A stretch of DNA of 7,961 bases from Hydrogenimonas sp. (GTDB taxonomy: Bacteria > Campylobacterota > Campylobacteria > Campylobacterales > Hydrogenimonadaceae): assembly GCA_021647345.1 (NCBI GenBank), contig JAKIUX010000028.1, positions 1-7,961 on the forward strand. The letters are read 5' to 3'. Positions 6,579-7,961 of the stretch are shown piece by piece. The position numbers and the translations under genes were made by a program. The first letter of the stretch is position 1. Each line of letters starts with the position of its first letter. A model generated the notes under the pieces. It was not told the DNA's origin. It saw nothing but the letters and a program-made list of their open reading frames with translations, and ran no database searches.

Positions 6579-6587
6579 TGAGACGCA

Positions 6588-6593
6588 TCCTTT
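6588..6593 (-). promoter_or_regulatory. Shine-Dalgarno site fixing the sdhA start
   Basis: AAAGGA on the minus strand, nine bases before the ATG at 6578. The other in-frame ATGs at 6605 and 6620 have no such site. Confidence 0.7.
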
Positions 6594-6619
6594 GTAATGT
6601 GGCATGGGAATATGGGTCA

Positions 6620-6625
6620 ATTATA
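6620..6625 (-). promoter_or_regulatory. -10 element of the sdhABE promoter
   Basis: A perfect TATAAT on the minus strand, with an AT-rich stretch upstream and no clear -35, as is common in Campylobacterota sigma-70 promoters. The expected start near A6613 gives a leader of about 35 bases containing the AAAGGA site. It would exclude translation from the ATG at 6620. Confidence 0.6.
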
Positions 6626-6650
6626 CATATCGAACTCTATAATTAACTTT

Positions 6651-6668
6651 AATCTTCTCTAAAAGATT
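6651..6668. repeat. Short inverted repeat in the sdhA-thiL divergent region
   Basis: AATCTT and AAGATT separated by six bases form an 18-bp interrupted palindrome centred about 46 bp upstream of the predicted sdhA transcription start. It could be a regulator site, but the arms are short and AT-rich. Confidence 0.25.
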
Positions 6669-6699
6669 CGCTCACATCTGCTTGCGTGTTACAAAACTT

Positions 6700-6730
6700 T
6701 TCACAGTTGCTTATCTATGAATGGTATAAT
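6700..6730 (+). promoter_or_regulatory. thiL promoter with extended -10, apparently leaderless
   Basis: A perfect TATAAT at 6725-6730 is preceded by TGG, making the extended -10 motif TGnTATAAT. TTCACA at 6700-6705 is a possible -35 at a long 19-bp spacing. Only seven bases separate the TATAAT from the ATG at 6738, so transcription should start at or within a base of the start codon. Confidence 0.6.
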
Positions 6731-6737
6731 CTCACCT

Positions 6738-7559
6738 ATGAATAAAGAAGATTATTTTATAAAGTGTTTTAAAAAGAGCCGCTTTATCGGTGATGACGCT
6801 GCCGTTTTGGGCGATTTGTGCGTAAGTCAGGATGCCTTTTTCGAAAATGTCCACTTCAAAAGAGAGTGGATGAGTCTGCGGCAGATCGCAAAAAAAGCTA
6901 TGCTTGTGAATATCTCCGACTCCATCGCGATGAATGCCAAACCAAAGTATGCGCTGCTGACAGTAGCGATGCCTAAAAGTTTCACCAAAGAGCAGATGAG
7001 TGAGCTGGCTTCAGGATTCATCGAGAGTGCCGAAGAGTTCGGTGTTGAAATTATAGGCGGTGATACGATCGCCAATATAAAGCTCGATATCTCCGTTACC
7101 ATACTTGCCGAGTCAAAAAAGCCTGTTACAAGAGAGGGAATGAGAGAGGGTGACCTGCTTGCATATACCGGAAATCTTGGTGGGGTGCTTCGTGATCTAA
7201 AAAGAGTTCTGCGCGGCATCAAAATCAATAGCTCTTCGCGACTAATATCGCCTGTTTTGAGAGATAGTTTCTTCTACAGAGTCGCACCCTACGTAAACTG
7301 CGCAATGGATATATCTGACGGTCTCTTTTCGGACCTTCAAAAGCTCCAGCGCGCAAACAGACTCGGCTTCGATCTATTTTGGGATATACCAAAAAGAGTC
7401 GGCTGCAGCGGAGAAGAGTTTGAGATGCTATTTGCTTTTAATCCGCGTCATAAAAAGAGGGTACTGAATATAGCCAAAACAACCCGCACACCCGTTACAA
7501 TCTTCGCGAGGGCCGCTCGGAAATCCTACAAGAACCTCTGCCGCCCCAACCATTTTTGA
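6738..7559 (+). CDS. thiL: Thiamine-monophosphate kinase
   Basis: A 273-residue cytoplasmic enzyme that phosphorylates thiamine monophosphate to thiamine diphosphate with ATP, the last step of cofactor synthesis. It belongs to the PurM/AIR synthase-like fold. Seen motifs: GDDAAV at 18-23, the metal-binding region around Asp32 with ENVHF at 36-40, NISDSIAMNAKP at 58-69, GGDT at 107-110, MDISDGL at 190-196 and SGEEFEMLF at 224-232 (GGEDYELLF in E. coli). It is shorter than the roughly 325-residue E. coli enzyme, but all motifs are present and the C terminus looks intact. The frame also has an ATG at 6717, rejected because a perfect -10 element lies between it and 6738. Neither ATG has a Shine-Dalgarno sequence, which agrees with a leaderless message from 6738. 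It is divergent from sdhABE and convergent with the HD-domain gene. Confidence 0.93.
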   Translation: MNKEDYFIKCFKKSRFIGDDAAVLGDLCVSQDAFFENVHFKREWMSLRQIAKKAMLVNISDSIAMNAKPKYALLTVAMPKSFTKEQMSELASGFIESAEEFGVEIIGGDTIANIKLDISVTILAESKKPVTREGMREGDLLAYTGNLGGVLRDLKRVLRGIKINSSSRLISPVLRDSFFYRVAPYVNCAMDISDGLFSDLQKLQRANRLGFDLFWDIPKRVGCSGEEFEMLFAFNPRHKKRVLNIAKTTRTPVTIFARAARKSYKNLCRPNHF

Positions 7560-7617
7560 AATAAAACTCTCTGAAAAATAGAATTTTGCGACACAAAGAT
7601 AACCAAAGAGTAAATCC

Positions 7618-7961
7618 TCACCCTTCAAGCCCCATTAGGATCTTCTCTACATCTATGCCGAAGATAGAGTAGTTTTTGTACTTTTTCAAAAGAGTGCTTT
7701 TCGCTTCGATCAAAGATGGGGGATTGACACCGTTTCTTATTGAGGCTGCCGCTTCAATGAATGCACCTATGTTGTCGGCTACCTTTATCAACGTTCCGTC
7801 TATAGGGTCGAATCTATCTTCGTTGTAGACTTTTAACATATCTTCGGCGCTTTCGACCATTTTGTATCCTCCATCTTGGCCGCGTATCTTGTTTGCAAAC
7901 TCATCATATATAAAATAGGCCATCTCGCCTCTACGATATGGAGACAGCAAAGGCAGAAGCC
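7618..7961 (-). CDS. HD-domain phosphohydrolase, C-terminal part (cut by window edge)
   Basis: The frame is open through the right end of the window, so the gene starts beyond 7961. The TTG at 7950 is internal, because the preceding codons continue in frame (Leu-Leu-Pro). About 114 residues of the C-terminal part are visible. The segment DGTLIKVADNIGAFIEA resembles the last conserved helix of HD-superfamily hydrolases, whose Asp completes the metal site; the His and His-Asp residues would lie outside the window. Such proteins are metal-dependent nucleotide or phosphoester hydrolases, in the manner of YfbR or YedJ, but the substrate cannot be inferred. It ends with TGA 58 bp from the convergent thiL stop codon. 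The intervening sequence has no GC-rich terminator. Assignment to the HD superfamily is moderately sure. Confidence 0.75.
   Translation of the reverse strand, partial: LLPLLSPYRRGEMAYFIYDEFANKIRGQDGGYKMVESAEDMLKVYNEDRFDPIDGTLIKVADNIGAFIEAAASIRNGVNPPSLIEAKSTLLKKYKNYSIFGIDVEKILMGLEG

Noticed and set aside
5331..6581. Two plus-strand open frames of about 200 residues (5331-5939 and 5961-6581) opposite sdhA
   Set aside because: They lie wholly antisense to a strongly conserved gene, have no recognisable domain, and arise from the codon bias of sdhA.
6579..6620. Longer SdhA start at 6620
   Set aside because: The ATG lies within a perfect TATAAT, lacks a ribosome-binding site, and the added residues show no signal sequence.
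7575..7587. AAAAT-AGA-ATTTT palindrome between thiL and the HD-domain gene as a terminator
   Set aside because: The stem is only five A-T pairs without a T run, too weak to call.
7428..7628. Minus-strand 66-residue frame with a Cys-rich CNGCAGC stretch opposite the thiL 3' end
   Set aside because: It starts with TTG inside the HD-domain gene, and its cysteines come from the complement of conserved thiL codons.

Overview
This is an ordinary-looking chromosomal segment, most likely from a Campylobacterota (epsilonproteobacterial) chemolithotroph. The pointers are a type-E succinate dehydrogenase/fumarate reductase (SdhABE) of the Wolinella/Campylobacter kind, a short 273-residue ThiL, a class II superoxide reductase, and dense gene packing with many Leu, Lys and Glu codons. 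The genus cannot be fixed from the sequence alone. I saw no mobile elements, CRISPR, tRNA or rRNA. No gene-free stretch exceeds about 160 bp.

Layout. Positions 28-405 (+) hold a YbgC-type acyl-CoA thioesterase whose 3' end overlaps tail to tail with the next gene. Positions 2305-372 (-) hold a two-gene unit: a family 4 [4Fe-4S] uracil-DNA glycosylase and, overlapping it by 13 bp, an exported protein of unknown function that looks like a periplasmic-binding (PBP1/LpoA-like) fold. A hairpin at 2344-2366 separates this unit from a class II superoxide reductase (2775-2383, -). The reductase has its own 126-bp leader carrying a Fur/PerR-like palindrome. Upstream of it is the sdhA-sdhB-sdhE operon (6578-2902, -), in which each stop codon is embedded in the Shine-Dalgarno sequence of the next gene. 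A 159-bp divergent promoter region then separates sdhA from thiL (6738-7559, +). The window ends in the C-terminal part of an HD-domain phosphohydrolase (7961-7618, -), convergent with thiL.

How the genes fit together. SdhA (covalent-FAD flavoprotein), SdhB (one [2Fe-2S] and apparently two [4Fe-4S] clusters) and SdhE (twin CCG domains) should form one complex that interconverts succinate and fumarate. SdhA has no twin-arginine signal, so unlike the periplasmic methylmenaquinol:fumarate reductase (MfrABE) of Campylobacter and Wolinella this complex should face the cytoplasm. It could serve the oxidative or the reductive TCA cycle. Reduced flavins and Fe-S clusters leak superoxide, so an adjacent, separately controlled superoxide reductase makes sense, although a functional link is inference. 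The other genes are housekeeping: thiamine diphosphate synthesis, uracil repair and thioester hydrolysis.

I found no clearly undescribed system. The points most worth a second look are the cytoplasmic anchorless SdhABE, an insertion inside the second CCG domain of SdhE, the Asp-Arg pair replacing Glu-Lys at the superoxide reductase active site, the Fur/PerR-like box before that gene, and the apparently leaderless thiL promoter. Three start codons (sdhA, superoxide reductase, thiL) were moved inward from the longest reading frame on promoter and ribosome-binding evidence.
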